Shown one piece after another: positions 1 to 7,533 of a DNA stretch of 64,000 nucleotides. Both the position numbers and the translations under genes were made by a program. This DNA comes from Telluria beijingensis (GTDB taxonomy: Bacteria > Pseudomonadota > Gammaproteobacteria > Burkholderiales > Burkholderiaceae_D), in contig NZ_CP132480.1 of assembly GCF_030770395.1 (NCBI RefSeq), positions 288,153 to 352,152 on the forward strand, written 5' to 3'. The notes below the pieces were generated by a model, which was given only the letters and a program-made list of their open reading frames with translations, did no database searches and was not told the DNA's origin. The stretch's first letter is position 1; each line of letters begins with the position of its first letter.

Positions 1-85
1 CATGACCACCGTGGCGCTGATTCGCTCGCTGGGCGGTGGCTGGGATGCGCCGCAGGCGGGGAGTACGACGCTGGCGCAGCGCTGA
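1..85 (+). CDS. 3' end of an efflux-pump outer-membrane lipoprotein (OprM/NodT type), partial
   Basis: Only the last 27 codons are inside the window; the frame ends with TGA at 83-85. The visible tail includes VALIRSLGGGWD, which resembles the conserved C-terminal end of RND efflux outer-membrane factors, where a 'LGGGW' motif is typical. The inferred role is the trimeric outer-membrane channel of a tripartite efflux pump. The stop codon lies inside a triple 8-bp repeat, and a strong terminator follows about 45 bases later, so this is probably the last gene of its operon. The identification rests on one short motif. Confidence 0.6.
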   Translation, partial: MTTVALIRSLGGGWDAPQAGSTTLAQR

Positions 86-104
86 TCCGCTGATCCGCTG
101 ATCC
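81..104. repeat. Three tandem copies of an 8-bp unit
   Basis: The unit GCTGATCC occurs three times in direct succession. The first copy contains the TGA stop of the upstream efflux gene. It looks like a small slippage-prone tandem duplication and no function is evident. Confidence 0.8.
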
Positions 105-129
105 GGTTCTAGCAGGTGTTTTGCCCTTT

Positions 130-165
130 GCGGCGGTGCGTGAAAGCGTGCCGCCGCTTTTTTTT
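130..165 (+). terminator. Rho-independent terminator after the efflux gene
   Basis: The arms GCGGCGG (130-136) and CCGCCGC (151-157) form a perfect 7-bp GC stem, followed by eight T residues (158-165). The T run overlaps the stop of the eroded toxin frame read on the other strand. Confidence 0.85.
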
Positions 166-220
166 ATGATGCTTGCTGTATGGGCTTTAGGGCACAGCTG
201 GAGCAGCTTACTCTCGCCAT
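164..220 (-). pseudogene. Remnant of a ParE/RelE-type toxin start
   Basis: On the minus strand an ATG (220-218) overlaps the 3' end of the antitoxin gene by 13 bases, as is usual for antitoxin-toxin pairs. The frame starts M-A-R-V, as many ParE-like toxins do, but stops after 18 residues inside the T tract of the neighbouring terminator. No downstream toxin sequence follows. I infer that a toxin gene was deleted after its first few codons. The alternative is that this short frame is accidental and the antitoxin was always solitary. Confidence 0.4.
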
Positions 221-492
221 GGCTTACGGGATGGCCTGGCAACGTGACGACACTCGAGACGGCTGCGTAGATACGCCCGAACTTCATCAGGCGCATGTCC
301 ATCACCATTTCCCAGCATCTCTTCCCTTGCCTCGCGCGCTTGCCTGACGAAGGTCGAATGTTGCTCGACAGCGTGGGCAGCCTGGCGGATCGCGTCCACC
401 ATGAATGCATGTGGGCTGATCCCGAGTTCTTGAGCGGCATTGATTACCCGCTGCTTGAGTTCATCGGGGAGCTTGAGCGATGTTGTCGACAT
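208..492 (-). CDS. Ribbon-helix-helix antitoxin (CopG/ParD-like), orphan
   Basis: The product is 94 residues from the ATG at 492; an in-frame ATG at 504 would add four residues. The N-terminus (TTSLKLPDELKQRV) fits the DNA-binding beta strand and first helix of ribbon-helix-helix proteins, followed by the second helix (SPHAFMVDAIRQAA). The C-terminal half is charged and would be the toxin-binding tail. In known pairs such proteins autorepress their operon as dimers and neutralise a RelE/ParE toxin. Here no complete toxin gene follows, only an 18-codon remnant, so the protein is probably an orphan. It lies tail to tail with the upstream efflux gene. Confidence 0.75.
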   Translation of the reverse strand: MSTTSLKLPDELKQRVINAAQELGISPHAFMVDAIRQAAHAVEQHSTFVRQAREAREEMLGNGDGHAPDEVRAYLRSRLECRHVARPSRKPWRE

Positions 493-570
493 GATCTGGT
501 CCATCGGAGGGCGGTGTTACCAAGGTAGCGCCTTCGCGCCCATGGATCAAGGACGAGTGCAGACGAGCGT

Positions 571-576
571 TACAAT
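571..576 (+). promoter_or_regulatory. -10-like element directly before the hypoxanthine glycosylase start
   Basis: TACAAT ends six bases before the ATG at 583, so transcription from it would begin at or next to the start codon and give a leaderless or near-leaderless message. No good -35 is visible, so confidence is low. Confidence 0.3.
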
Positions 577-582
577 GCCGCC

Positions 583-1083
583 ATGCAGAAGGCAATTGTC
601 TCCACTCTCACCGGCCTGGCGCCGGTGCTCGACGCCCAAGTGCGTATTCTTGTCCTGGGCAGCTTCCCAGGCGCCGCATCGCTCGCCGCCGGCCAGTATT
701 ACGCGCATCCGCGCAATCAATTCTGGCGCCTTATGTCGAACGTCGTGCAAGACGATCTGGCTGCACTGGCTTATGCCGAACGACTGCCGCGCCTGCTGGC
801 TCATGGTGTCGGGCTGTGGGACGTGCTTGGAGAGTGTGAGCGGATCGGCAGTCTGGATTCGGCAATTCGCAAGCCGGCGGCCAATGATTTCGACCGCCTG
901 CGCCAATTATGTCCTTTACTGGAAACAGTCGGCTTCAACGGCCAGGCTTCCGGCAAGTTCGCGCCGCAATTCAGTGCTGCTGGATATCGTACCCTGATAC
1001 TGCCATCGAGCTCGCCCGCACATATGACGATGTCATTCGAACAGAAGCTCGAAGTCTGGCGCGGCCTGCACTGCGGCGGATGA
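583..1083 (+). CDS. DNA-deoxyinosine (hypoxanthine-DNA) glycosylase
   Basis: This 166-residue protein belongs to the uracil-DNA-glycosylase fold superfamily. The motif VLGSFPGAASL (about residues 24-34) followed by YYAHPRNQFW is the signature of the hypoxanthine-DNA glycosylase branch (UDG family 6). Near the C-terminus LPSSSPAHM forms the DNA-intercalating loop region. Members of this family excise hypoxanthine, the deamination product of adenine, and start base-excision repair in the cytoplasm. Its length fits the family. The gene stands between the antitoxin and a secreted protein of unknown function, with no clear operon. A second base-excision glycosylase lies 3.2 kb downstream. Confidence 0.85.
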   Translation: MQKAIVSTLTGLAPVLDAQVRILVLGSFPGAASLAAGQYYAHPRNQFWRLMSNVVQDDLAALAYAERLPRLLAHGVGLWDVLGECERIGSLDSAIRKPAANDFDRLRQLCPLLETVGFNGQASGKFAPQFSAAGYRTLILPSSSPAHMTMSFEQKLEVWRGLHCGG

Positions 1084-1107
1084 TGGCTTCCTGAGGATTC
1101 TTACACT

Positions 1108-1629
1108 ATGAAGATTTTCAAGAGATCATTCACCGCTTCAGCTCTGGCAGCACTGTCCCTGGTGTCGATATGCTCTTCAGCATTGGCGGTCGAGAAGATT
1201 GCCAATTTGCCGCAGCCGGACGAAATAAGACGTGTGACGCTTGCGTTTTACGGGCTGCATATCGATACATATGCACCTGTGACGGAGGCACAACTTTTTA
1301 CGAACGGGTGCATTTATGTCACTGATCCAGGGTCTGATAAAAACCTGGAGCTGCTCGACATTCTGCGCGATGGTGTGACGTTATCGGAGCAGGGACCGCA
1401 TCGGTTCCGGTTGCGTAATGCAATCGATTTGCACCTGAAGGACAATTCAGTACTTCGCTTGCTGATCAGCGATGCGGGTAACCGAACTCCAGGTGTTTTC
1501 GGTACTGCCGATAATGAACTACATAATGCGCAGGCGTTCCTGGTTTCCAACGAGGCGATGTTGAAATCGTTGAGGGTCTGGGCCAGGAACAACCTTCGAC
1601 CACGACAATCAAACGATCACTGCAACTAA
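1108..1629 (+). CDS. Exported protein of unknown function
   Basis: I do not recognise this 173-residue protein. The first 27 residues form a Sec signal peptide (a KIFKR basic start, a hydrophobic Ala/Leu/Ser core and a predicted cut after SSALA). The mature part has two cysteines, one in a NGCIYV segment and one two residues from the C-terminus, which could form a disulfide in the periplasm. Codon use is visibly less GC-rich than in neighbouring genes, with more AT-ending codons, which may point to recent acquisition or weak expression. The gene follows the glycosylase by 24 bases and may share its transcript. Confidence 0.6.
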   Translation: MKIFKRSFTASALAALSLVSICSSALAVEKIANLPQPDEIRRVTLAFYGLHIDTYAPVTEAQLFTNGCIYVTDPGSDKNLELLDILRDGVTLSEQGPHRFRLRNAIDLHLKDNSVLRLLISDAGNRTPGVFGTADNELHNAQAFLVSNEAMLKSLRVWARNNLRPRQSNDHCN

Positions 1630-1706
1630 TTTCTATTGCATAGCCTGCGGCATGACCCGGAGTAGCTGCACGCGCACCGAGCCCGTTTTCTCGCAACGAC
1701 GCCTGG

Positions 1707-2048
1707 TCAACTTTCAGGATCGTAGTAGAACTCGCGCAGCTCTTGCGCGCAGCGGCAGGCCGTGGCGAGCCTTGCCGCCCATTGAACGGCATCGGCGCGT
1801 GACGCAAGTTCGAGCACACAAAAGCCGCCATCGAATTGCGCCGTCTGCGGATAGGTCTCGCTCGTGCAACTGCCGTCGGCCGCCACCATCGTCGACCCGA
1901 CCTCGCTATTGATTCCTCCGCCGAATACGTAGATTCCGGCAGCTTTCGCCTCTCGAATCACCGCGCGCGACGCTTCGCTGACAGCCGCCATCTCTTCGGC
2001 AGGAACGTTCATCGCACTCGCAGGGAAGGACACAAGGAATTTTGTCAT
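1707..2048 (-). CDS. YCII-related (DGPF) domain protein
   Basis: This 113-residue protein starts MTKFLVSFP and contains a single alpha/beta YCII-type domain, with the segment GGINSEVGSTMVAADG and the closing FCVLELASRADAVQWAARLA that is typical of PhnB/YCII-like small proteins. The family adopts a ferredoxin-like dimeric fold. Some members act with ECF sigma factors, but the biochemical role is mostly unknown. No sigma-factor gene lies next to it. It sits 15 bases downstream of the TPR lipoprotein gene on the same strand, so cotranscription is likely. Confidence 0.7.
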   Translation of the reverse strand: MTKFLVSFPASAMNVPAEEMAAVSEASRAVIREAKAAGIYVFGGGINSEVGSTMVAADGSCTSETYPQTAQFDGGFCVLELASRADAVQWAARLATACRCAQELREFYYDPES

Positions 2049-2063
2049 GGGTTTGCCAGTCAG

Positions 2064-3242
2064 TTAGCGGATCCGTGTTCCCGTGCCCGTTACCTTGCGC
2101 AAATGCGCCAGCTTGGCCGAATACACCTCGCGCATATCCCCGCGCGTGCTGTGATCGACCGCCAGCGCGATATGCTCGCGCGCATCGCCCAAGTGCCCCA
2201 GCTTCAGGTGCGCGATCCCCAGCCAGAACCTGAACTCGTCGTTGTACGGCGCGCGCTTCACTTCGCGTTCGAAGTGCGCCACGGCCGCATCGAAATTGCC
2301 GGCCTTGAGCGCCACCATGCCCTGGTCGAAATGGAAATAGGGCGGCGTCGGCTCGATCGAGGCGATCCGCTTGGCCAGCGCCTGCGCTTCCTGCGGCCGG
2401 CCAAGCGCCGCCAGCAGCGGTTCGAGGTTGCGCAGTACCGCCAGGTTCTCGGGCTCGCGGGTGAGCGCGACCTGGAACACACGCTCGGCCAGCGCCAGTT
2501 CGCCGCGGCGCTGGTAGATCACGGCCAGGGTGTTGAGCGCATTCGCCTTGCCCGGCCGCGCTTCGACCGCGGCCCGCGCCCACCAGTAGGCATCGTCGAG
2601 ATGGCCCTGCACCAGCGACTCGGCCGCGCGATTATTGAGGTACAGGGCGACGACGTCCTGCTCGTCCAGCTCGCGCGAGCGAAACTTCGCCGCGTCCTCG
2701 CGCGGAATGAAGTCTACGACCAGCATGCGGTCGGGGCTATAGCCGCCCAGGTTGTCGGCCAGGCGCTGGCCCAGGCCCACGTTGATGTGGGCGCTGGACA
2801 GGTACAGTCCTTCCGTGCGGCTCCAGCTGTTCTCGACGTCCACGCTCTGGAAGTAGACCGGCATGCCGAGTTCCTTCGCGAAGGCGGCCGTCATGATCAC
2901 CAATGACAGGCAGTTGCCCATGCGCGCGGCGTAGGTCTGGCTCGCGGTGCGCGTGATGCGCGACTCGTATTCCAGTTTCAGGTCGGTCTTGCGGTACAAG
3001 GCTTCGACCAGGCCATGGCGGGTGCCCTTGGTGCGCAGCAGATTGGTGAAGGCGGGACTTTTCAGGTAGTCGCGCATCTCGGCGCTGAGCGCGAAGAGTT
3101 CTCCGGCGCCCACCGGCTCGGAGGGAGGTGCGAAGCGGTCGTCGGCGAACAACGCCGCCGGCGGATTGGAAGAGGGTGCGGTGCTGGCGCAGCCGCCCAG
3201 TATCAGGGACAGCGACAGCAATCCAGTCACGAGGGTCTTCAT
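2064..3242 (-). CDS. Lipoprotein with transglutaminase-like and TPR domains
   Basis: The 392-residue product has a lipoprotein signal peptide with lipobox LGGC (Cys18), so it should be anchored to a membrane facing the periplasm. Residues 95-180 resemble a transglutaminase-like fold: ARMGNCLSLV supplies a cysteine at the start of a helix and SAHINVGL a possible histidine. The C-terminal half (about 205-375) carries several tetratricopeptide repeats, for example LNTLAVIYQRRGELALAERVF and FHFDQGMVALKAGNFDAA. The architecture is common in proteobacterial lipoproteins of unknown role. The TPR part suggests protein-protein contacts. Whether the Cys/His pair is catalytic cannot be told from sequence alone. 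Confidence 0.75.
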   Translation of the reverse strand: MKTLVTGLLSLSLILGGCASTAPSSNPPAALFADDRFAPPSEPVGAGELFALSAEMRDYLKSPAFTNLLRTKGTRHGLVEALYRKTDLKLEYESRITRTASQTYAARMGNCLSLVIMTAAFAKELGMPVYFQSVDVENSWSRTEGLYLSSAHINVGLGQRLADNLGGYSPDRMLVVDFIPREDAAKFRSRELDEQDVVALYLNNRAAESLVQGHLDDAYWWARAAVEARPGKANALNTLAVIYQRRGELALAERVFQVALTREPENLAVLRNLEPLLAALGRPQEAQALAKRIASIEPTPPYFHFDQGMVALKAGNFDAAVAHFEREVKRAPYNDEFRFWLGIAHLKLGHLGDAREHIALAVDHSTRGDMREVYSAKLAHLRKVTGTGTRIR

Positions 3243-3310
3243 GTCTCCTCCTTGCGCGCAAGGTATTTACGATGAAGTATCCGCCCGCGTCAGGCAGAAG
3301 TCAAAGCACT

Positions 3311-4168
3311 TCAGTCTTCGTGGAAGGCTTCCAGCAATTCGTCCAGGATCTCGGCGGTTTCTTCGTCGGACAGGCCAAGATAGGCGCAGGCCGCGAGGCC
3401 GCCCTTGTTCCATTCGTTCGACTCGGCGTGGCCCTGGTAGCGGCAGATCGCGTTCTCGGCCAGCAGCGACAGCGCCACCAGCGAGCGCACCGGCGCGGCG
3501 GTGGAGGCGTCGTCGATCACCGCGTAGTCGTGGTGGTGCAGGATGGCCCAGGACACGTGGTCCGACAGGCCCCAGTTGCGCGCCAGCAGGCAGCCGACGG
3601 CGGCGTGGCTGGTGTCGTGGCGTTCCACCTCGAGCGCGGTGAAGGGGCGGGTGGCTTCCATCGAAGCCGCGCCATAGGTGACGTTGTAATCCTTGAAACG
3701 CTCCATCAGCAGCGGCACGCCGGTGTCGCAGAACAGGCCGAAGGTATGGGCCACGTCCGCCTCGCCCATGCGCAGGCGGCGCGACAGGAACACCATCGCC
3801 TGCGCGCGGCGGGTGGAGATGTCCCAGAAGCTGGCCAGGGCCGCGCTGTTGGCGGGAATCGCCTGGCGCGCCAGCAGGCCGGTCATCATCGCCGCCACCT
3901 GGTTGATGCCCAGGAACAGGATGGCCTGCTCGATCGACTTGGCCTTGCGGCGGCCGCCATAGATGGCAGAATTGGCAAGCTTCAGGAGTGCGCCGGACAT
4001 GCCGACGTCGCTCGCCACGATCTTGCCGATGGCGTCCAGCGAAGGATCTTCCGCCGCCAGTTCGCGCTGCAGGTCGGCAAGCAGGCTTGGCCGCGGCGGA
4101 ATGCGGATCGACTTGATCAAGGCATCGACCTGGTCGAACTGCGGAATGGGCTCGGCGACGGTGTTCAT
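3311..4168 (-). CDS. HDOD domain signalling protein
   Basis: The product is 285 residues from the ATG at 4168. The frame stays open 41 codons further upstream, but that part is not GC-rich coding-like and I excluded it. The HDOD domain spans about residues 15-215, with the characteristic IPPRPSLLADLQRELA, VASDVGMSGALLKLANSA and LGINQVAAMM stretches. HDOD proteins are HD-GYP relatives without the metal-binding residues, and they act in chemotaxis, c-di-GMP or stress signalling. Near residue 217 HHHDYAV keeps some histidines. No partner domain is fused. Confidence 0.85.
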   Translation of the reverse strand: MNTVAEPIPQFDQVDALIKSIRIPPRPSLLADLQRELAAEDPSLDAIGKIVASDVGMSGALLKLANSAIYGGRRKAKSIEQAILFLGINQVAAMMTGLLARQAIPANSAALASFWDISTRRAQAMVFLSRRLRMGEADVAHTFGLFCDTGVPLLMERFKDYNVTYGAASMEATRPFTALEVERHDTSHAAVGCLLARNWGLSDHVSWAILHHHDYAVIDDASTAAPVRSLVALSLLAENAICRYQGHAESNEWNKGGLAACAYLGLSDEETAEILDELLEAFHED

Positions 4169-4316
4169 GGAGAGTGAGGACGCGAGTGGGCTTCGCGGAA
4201 ATGCGGAGGACGCTGCCACTATACCCGAGTCATTTCGATATTGCAGCAAGGCAATGTCATTATCGCCCTGTTCATGTATCAATTTCACCAAAACGGCGGG
4301 TCGCCCTGTCCCGCGC

Positions 4317-4322
4317 TAGAAT
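4317..4322 (+). promoter_or_regulatory. -10-like element just before the 3-methyladenine glycosylase start
   Basis: TAGAAT within GCTAGAAT ends six bases before the ATG at 4329, a spacing that would place the transcript start on the start codon. No convincing -35 is seen. Confidence 0.3.
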
Positions 4323-4328
4323 CGGGCC

Positions 4329-4898
4329 ATGGTGATTTCTACAATTGCAGGGATCGATTTCTCGAAGCCGGCCGACGTCGTGGCGCGCCAGCTGATCGGC
4401 GTCACGGTGCTGGTGGACGGGGTTGGCGGGCGCATTGTCGAGACCGAAGCCTATGACCACGAGGACCCGGCCTCGCATGCGTATTCGGGACCGACCGAGC
4501 GCAATGCGTCGATGTTCGGGCCGCCCGCGCATGCCTATGTTTACAGGTCGTATGGCATCCACTGGTGCCTGAATTTCGTGTGCCAGGAGGCCGGCCATGG
4601 CGCCGGAGTGCTGATCCGCGCGCTGGAGCCGGTCGCGGGGCTGGACGTCATGCGCGCGCGGCGCGATGCGCTCGATGAGCGCCTGCTGTGTTCCGGGCCG
4701 GGGAAGCTGTGCCAGGCCCTCGGCGTCACGCGCGCGCATAACGGCATGGCGTTGTCGCAGGCGCCGTTCGCGTTGTCGCCGGCCGAGGCGGGATTGGCGC
4801 TGGTGGCGGGGCCGCGCATCGGCATATCGAAGGCGGTTGATGTGCCGTGGCGGTTTGGGTTGGCCGGGTCGAAATTTGTGAGCAGGCCGTTCCGCTGA
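4329..4898 (+). CDS. DNA-3-methyladenine glycosylase (AAG/MPG family)
   Basis: This 189-residue protein matches the alkyladenine glycosylase family (EC 3.2.2.21) over its full length. Visible family motifs are VGGRIVETEAY (with the catalytic Glu), HAYSGPTERN, MFGPPAHAYVYRSYG (which includes the intercalating-Tyr region), GVLIRALEP and SGPGKLCQALG. It removes alkylated and deaminated purines in base-excision repair. This fold is unrelated to E. coli AlkA or Tag and is the bacterial relative of human MPG. The gene is monocistronic, and its stop codon touches a palindromic repeat that may double as a terminator. Confidence 0.92.
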   Translation: MVISTIAGIDFSKPADVVARQLIGVTVLVDGVGGRIVETEAYDHEDPASHAYSGPTERNASMFGPPAHAYVYRSYGIHWCLNFVCQEAGHGAGVLIRALEPVAGLDVMRARRDALDERLLCSGPGKLCQALGVTRAHNGMALSQAPFALSPAEAGLALVAGPRIGISKAVDVPWRFGLAGSKFVSRPFR

Positions 4899-4930
4899 AC
4901 TTGGGCACCCGCCTTCGCGGGTGCGACGTG
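4898..4930 (+). repeat. Palindromic intergenic repeat, copy 1
   Basis: The core is CACCCGCCTTCGCGGGTG, preceded by AACTTGGG and followed by CGACGTG. The inverted arms form a GC-rich hairpin right after the glycosylase stop. This is one of twelve copies in the window; plus here means the orientation that begins AACTTGGG. Confidence 0.85.
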
Positions 4931-4963
4931 CTGGCTAGCGAGCGTATCCGTTTCTGCGGCGCT

Positions 4964-6676
4964 TCAGGCGCGCCGCCGTGTTGAAGCCGCGGGCAGGGCG
5001 CGCACCGGACCCCCACGCATCGCGCTGCCCGCGGCGCGCCGTTCTCCCACGCCCTGGAAGCCGTCCGGCGCTTCTTCCGCCACCGGTTCCTGCGGCGCTT
5101 CGCCGATCGCCCCATCGGCATCCAGCCCGGGCGCGATGCGGAAGATCGCCACCGCCTTGGCCAGGTTGACCGTCTGCTCGTGCAGGCTCTCGGCCGCCGC
5201 CGCGGCCTGCTCGACCAGGGCCGCGTTCTGCTGCGTCATGCCGTCCATCTGGCCCACCGCGCGATTGACCTCGGCGATGCCGTCGGCCTGCTCGGTGCTG
5301 GCGATGCTGATGCGGCCGATGATGTCGTTCACCTGGCGCACCGACGACACGATGTCGCCCATGCTGGCGCCGGCCTCGCTGACCGAGGCATTGCCGCGCT
5401 CGATGATGCTCACCGAATCGGCGATCAGGCCCTTGATCTCCTTGGCCGCCGCCGCCGAGCGCTGGGCCAGCGTGCGCACTTCGGACGCCACGACCGCAAA
5501 GCCGCGGCCCTGTTCGCCGGCGCGCGCCGCTTCCACGGCCGCGTTGAGGGCCAGGATATTGGTCTGGAACGAGATGCCGTCGATGACGCCGATGATCTCG
5601 ACGATCTTGCGCGAGCTGGCCTGGATCGATTCCATCGTCGTCACTGCCTGCTGCACCGCCTGGCCGCCGCGCGAGGCCAGTTGCGCCGCCGCCGCCGCCA
5701 GTTCGGACGCCTGGCGCGCATTGCTGGCATTGTCCTTGACCGCCGTGGTCAGGGTCTCCATCGTGCTGGCGGTCTGCTCGAGCGAGCCGGCCTGCATCTC
5801 GGTGCGGGTCGACAGGTCGAGGTTGCCGCTGGCGATTTCCTGCGACGCCGTGTCGATCGAGCGCACTGCGTTCATCACGCTGTGCAGGGCGGCGTTCAGG
5901 CGCGCGATGGTGTGGTCCAGCGCGCGCGCGGTGTCGTCGATCTCGTCGCGGCCCCGGGCCTTGAGCGGCGGTGCATCGAGCCGGCCCTCGGCCAGTTCGC
6001 CGACCGTGTGCGAGATCGCATGGATACCGGCCAGCATCGAACGCCGCACCAGCATCGTCACCACCAGCGACAGTCCGATCGACAGCAGCACCAGGCCGGC
6101 CATCGTCCATCCCAGGCCGCGAAATTCCGCCTTGGCGGCGGCGTGGGCGGCCTCGCTCATCTGCTTCTCGACCTGCGCCAGGCGGGTCAGTTCGGCATCA
6201 AGGGCGACGAACTGCTGCTCGGCCTTCTGCATCGAGTTGGTGGCGATCGACTGGTCGACCTGTGCCATTTCGATGGTCTCGCCGATCTCCTTGCGGTAGC
6301 GCGCCAGCGCCGCCTGCGAAGCTTCGATCGGCGCGCGTTCGTTCGCCTCTGCGCCTAGCGCGAACTTGCCCAGCTTGTTGCCGATGGCAGCATGCTTGCG
6401 CTGTATGTCCGACGTCAGGGCCGCCAGCCGGTTCTGGGCGAAGCTGCCGTTGACCCAGGCCAGCAACTGATAGGCGTTGGCATGCGCGAAGCGCGCCTCG
6501 CCGGCGACGTCGGCCACCGCCTGCAGGCGCGCGGCGCGCACCTGCACCATGTGTTCGAGCGATGCGTTCTGGCGCACCATGCCGTAATAGGCGGCCGCCG
6601 AAAGCAGGGTCAGCAGGACCAGCACGAGTCCCGGGGCCAGCAGCAGTTTCTGGCCGATCCGCAGTTTGTTCAGCAT
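4964..6676 (-). CDS. Methyl-accepting chemotaxis protein
   Basis: The product is 570 residues from the ATG at 6676, which has GGAGTG six bases upstream. A first membrane helix lies at about residues 11-33, followed by a four-helix-bundle-type periplasmic sensor region to about 185 (with [18 protein letters not shown]), a second membrane helix at about 188-212, a HAMP domain and a long cytoplasmic methylation/signalling coiled coil. The hairpin tip reads [20 protein letters not shown], the hallmark of chemoreceptors. It lacks the C-terminal NWETF-type CheR-binding pentapeptide and ends instead in an Ala/Arg-rich tail. No che genes are nearby. A secreted Cache protein gene lies immediately upstream on the same strand. 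Confidence 0.93.
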   Translation of the reverse strand: MLNKLRIGQKLLLAPGLVLVLLTLLSAAAYYGMVRQNASLEHMVQVRAARLQAVADVAGEARFAHANAYQLLAWVNGSFAQNRLAALTSDIQRKHAAIGNKLGKFALGAEANERAPIEASQAALARYRKEIGETIEMAQVDQSIATNSMQKAEQQFVALDAELTRLAQVEKQMSEAAHAAAKAEFRGLGWTMAGLVLLSIGLSLVVTMLVRRSMLAGIHAISHTVGELAEGRLDAPPLKARGRDEIDDTARALDHTIARLNAALHSVMNAVRSIDTASQEIASGNLDLSTRTEMQAGSLEQTASTMETLTTAVKDNASNARQASELAAAAAQLASRGGQAVQQAVTTMESIQASSRKIVEIIGVIDGISFQTNILALNAAVEAARAGEQGRGFAVVASEVRTLAQRSAAAAKEIKGLIADSVSIIERGNASVSEAGASMGDIVSSVRQVNDIIGRISIASTEQADGIAEVNRAVGQMDGMTQQNAALVEQAAAAAESLHEQTVNLAKAVAIFRIAPGLDADGAIGEAPQEPVAEEAPDGFQGVGERRAAGSAMRGGPVRALPAASTRRRA

Positions 6677-6731
6677 GGGAGTCACTCCGTGAGAGATGGC
6701 GTCTCGGCCACGCCATCGCATGCCGAGCCGC

Positions 6732-6763
6732 CGTCGTCCCCGCGCAGGCGGGGACCCAAGTTT
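6732..6763 (-). repeat. Palindromic intergenic repeat, copy 2
   Basis: It reads CGTCGTCCCCGCGCAGGCGG followed by GGACCCAAGTTT. It lies between the Cache gene and the chemoreceptor gene, which are read in the same direction, so it may attenuate readthrough between them. Confidence 0.85.
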
Positions 6764-6792
6764 GCCAGCGTCGCGACGACGCCTTCAGTAAC

Positions 6793-7248
6793 TCACTTCT
6801 TGTAAATGCCCGCCTCCAGCACCACGTCGTCGACCAGCAGGATATAAGTCGTCTTCGGCTCGATCTTGCCCGTGGTCGGATTCTTGTACTGGTAATCGAC
6901 CCAGCCCTTGCCCTTGGCGGCGGCCAGCTCGATGATCTCGCGCCGGTATTTCTTGCCGTTCGCATCCGGCACGTCGGTCAGGTCCTTGCCGACGATCGAT
7001 GGGTTGTAGGGGTGGGCGAGCACGATGCCGGTCTTGACGTCGCGCAGGTCGACATACAGCGCGCCCTGGACGAAGCTCGGATCCTTGGCATTGATAAGCC
7101 TCATCATCTCGGCCTTGCCCTTGGCCTTGATCACGGCGGCGCCGCGCTCGGCCATCGCGATGGCGTCTTTCTCGGTCGGTTCATTGGCCAGGGCGGTCGT
7201 GGAGGCCAGCCCCAGGCACAGGGCGGCAGCGGTGGCAATCATCTTCAT
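6793..7248 (-). CDS. Secreted single-Cache domain protein
   Basis: The product is 151 residues from the ATG at 7248, which has an AGGAAG ribosome site. Residues 1-21 are a Sec signal peptide (cut after ALA). The mature part is a single Cache-type sensor fold, with TEKDAIAMAERGAAVIKAKG, GALYVDLRDVKTGIVLAHP, GKDLTDVPDANGKKYRREI and GWVDYQYKNPTTGKIEPKT. Cache domains usually bind small ligands as the outer part of receptors; here the domain is free and periplasmic. Its position just upstream of a chemoreceptor gene on the same strand suggests the two may work together. That link is inference. Confidence 0.8.
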   Translation of the reverse strand: MKMIATAAALCLGLASTTALANEPTEKDAIAMAERGAAVIKAKGKAEMMRLINAKDPSFVQGALYVDLRDVKTGIVLAHPYNPSIVGKDLTDVPDANGKKYRREIIELAAAKGKGWVDYQYKNPTTGKIEPKTTYILLVDDVVLEAGIYKK

Positions 7249-7533
7249 GGGTGGCTTCCTTTCGCGTGGAGTGCTTGTAGGATATTTCTCAAGTGCACGC
7301 ACTAATGTACCGAGCCGCGACGGCGCCAGATTGCGTTCGCACAACGGCAAGGCCCGACGAGCGGTCGCGTTGTGTCCTTGCCTCATTTTTTCCTACCGCG
7401 CTACTGGTTTGTCTTAGCTCCGGCCCAGAAGACAGTCTGATTGATTGGTGGCAATTCCTGTTGCATACAGGCTCCCTAACATGGGTGCTTCCCGGCAACT
7501 CGCCGCCTATCCCGTCTTTCCTGGAGAATTCTC
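7249..7533 (+). promoter_or_regulatory. 285-bp divergent control region with a CCTGT-N5-ACAGG palindrome
   Basis: This gap separates the Cache gene (minus) from the KamA-like gene (plus) and holds no credible gene. A perfect inverted repeat, CCTGT (7457-7461) and ACAGG (7467-7471) around TGCAT, lies 63 bases before the KamA-like start and could be an operator. The arm spacing of five excludes a LexA box. GGAGAA at 7523-7528 is a ribosome site placed for the GTG start. Confidence 0.4.

Noticed and set aside
7451..7466. Sigma-54-like site (TGGC and TTGC) before the KamA-like gene
   Set aside because: The GG and GC pairs are separated by 11 bases instead of the required 10, so it should not work as a sigma-54 promoter.
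7457..7471. LexA-like box upstream of the KamA-like gene
   Set aside because: The arms CCTGT and ACAGG are spaced by five bases, too short for the CTGT-N8-ACAG pattern.
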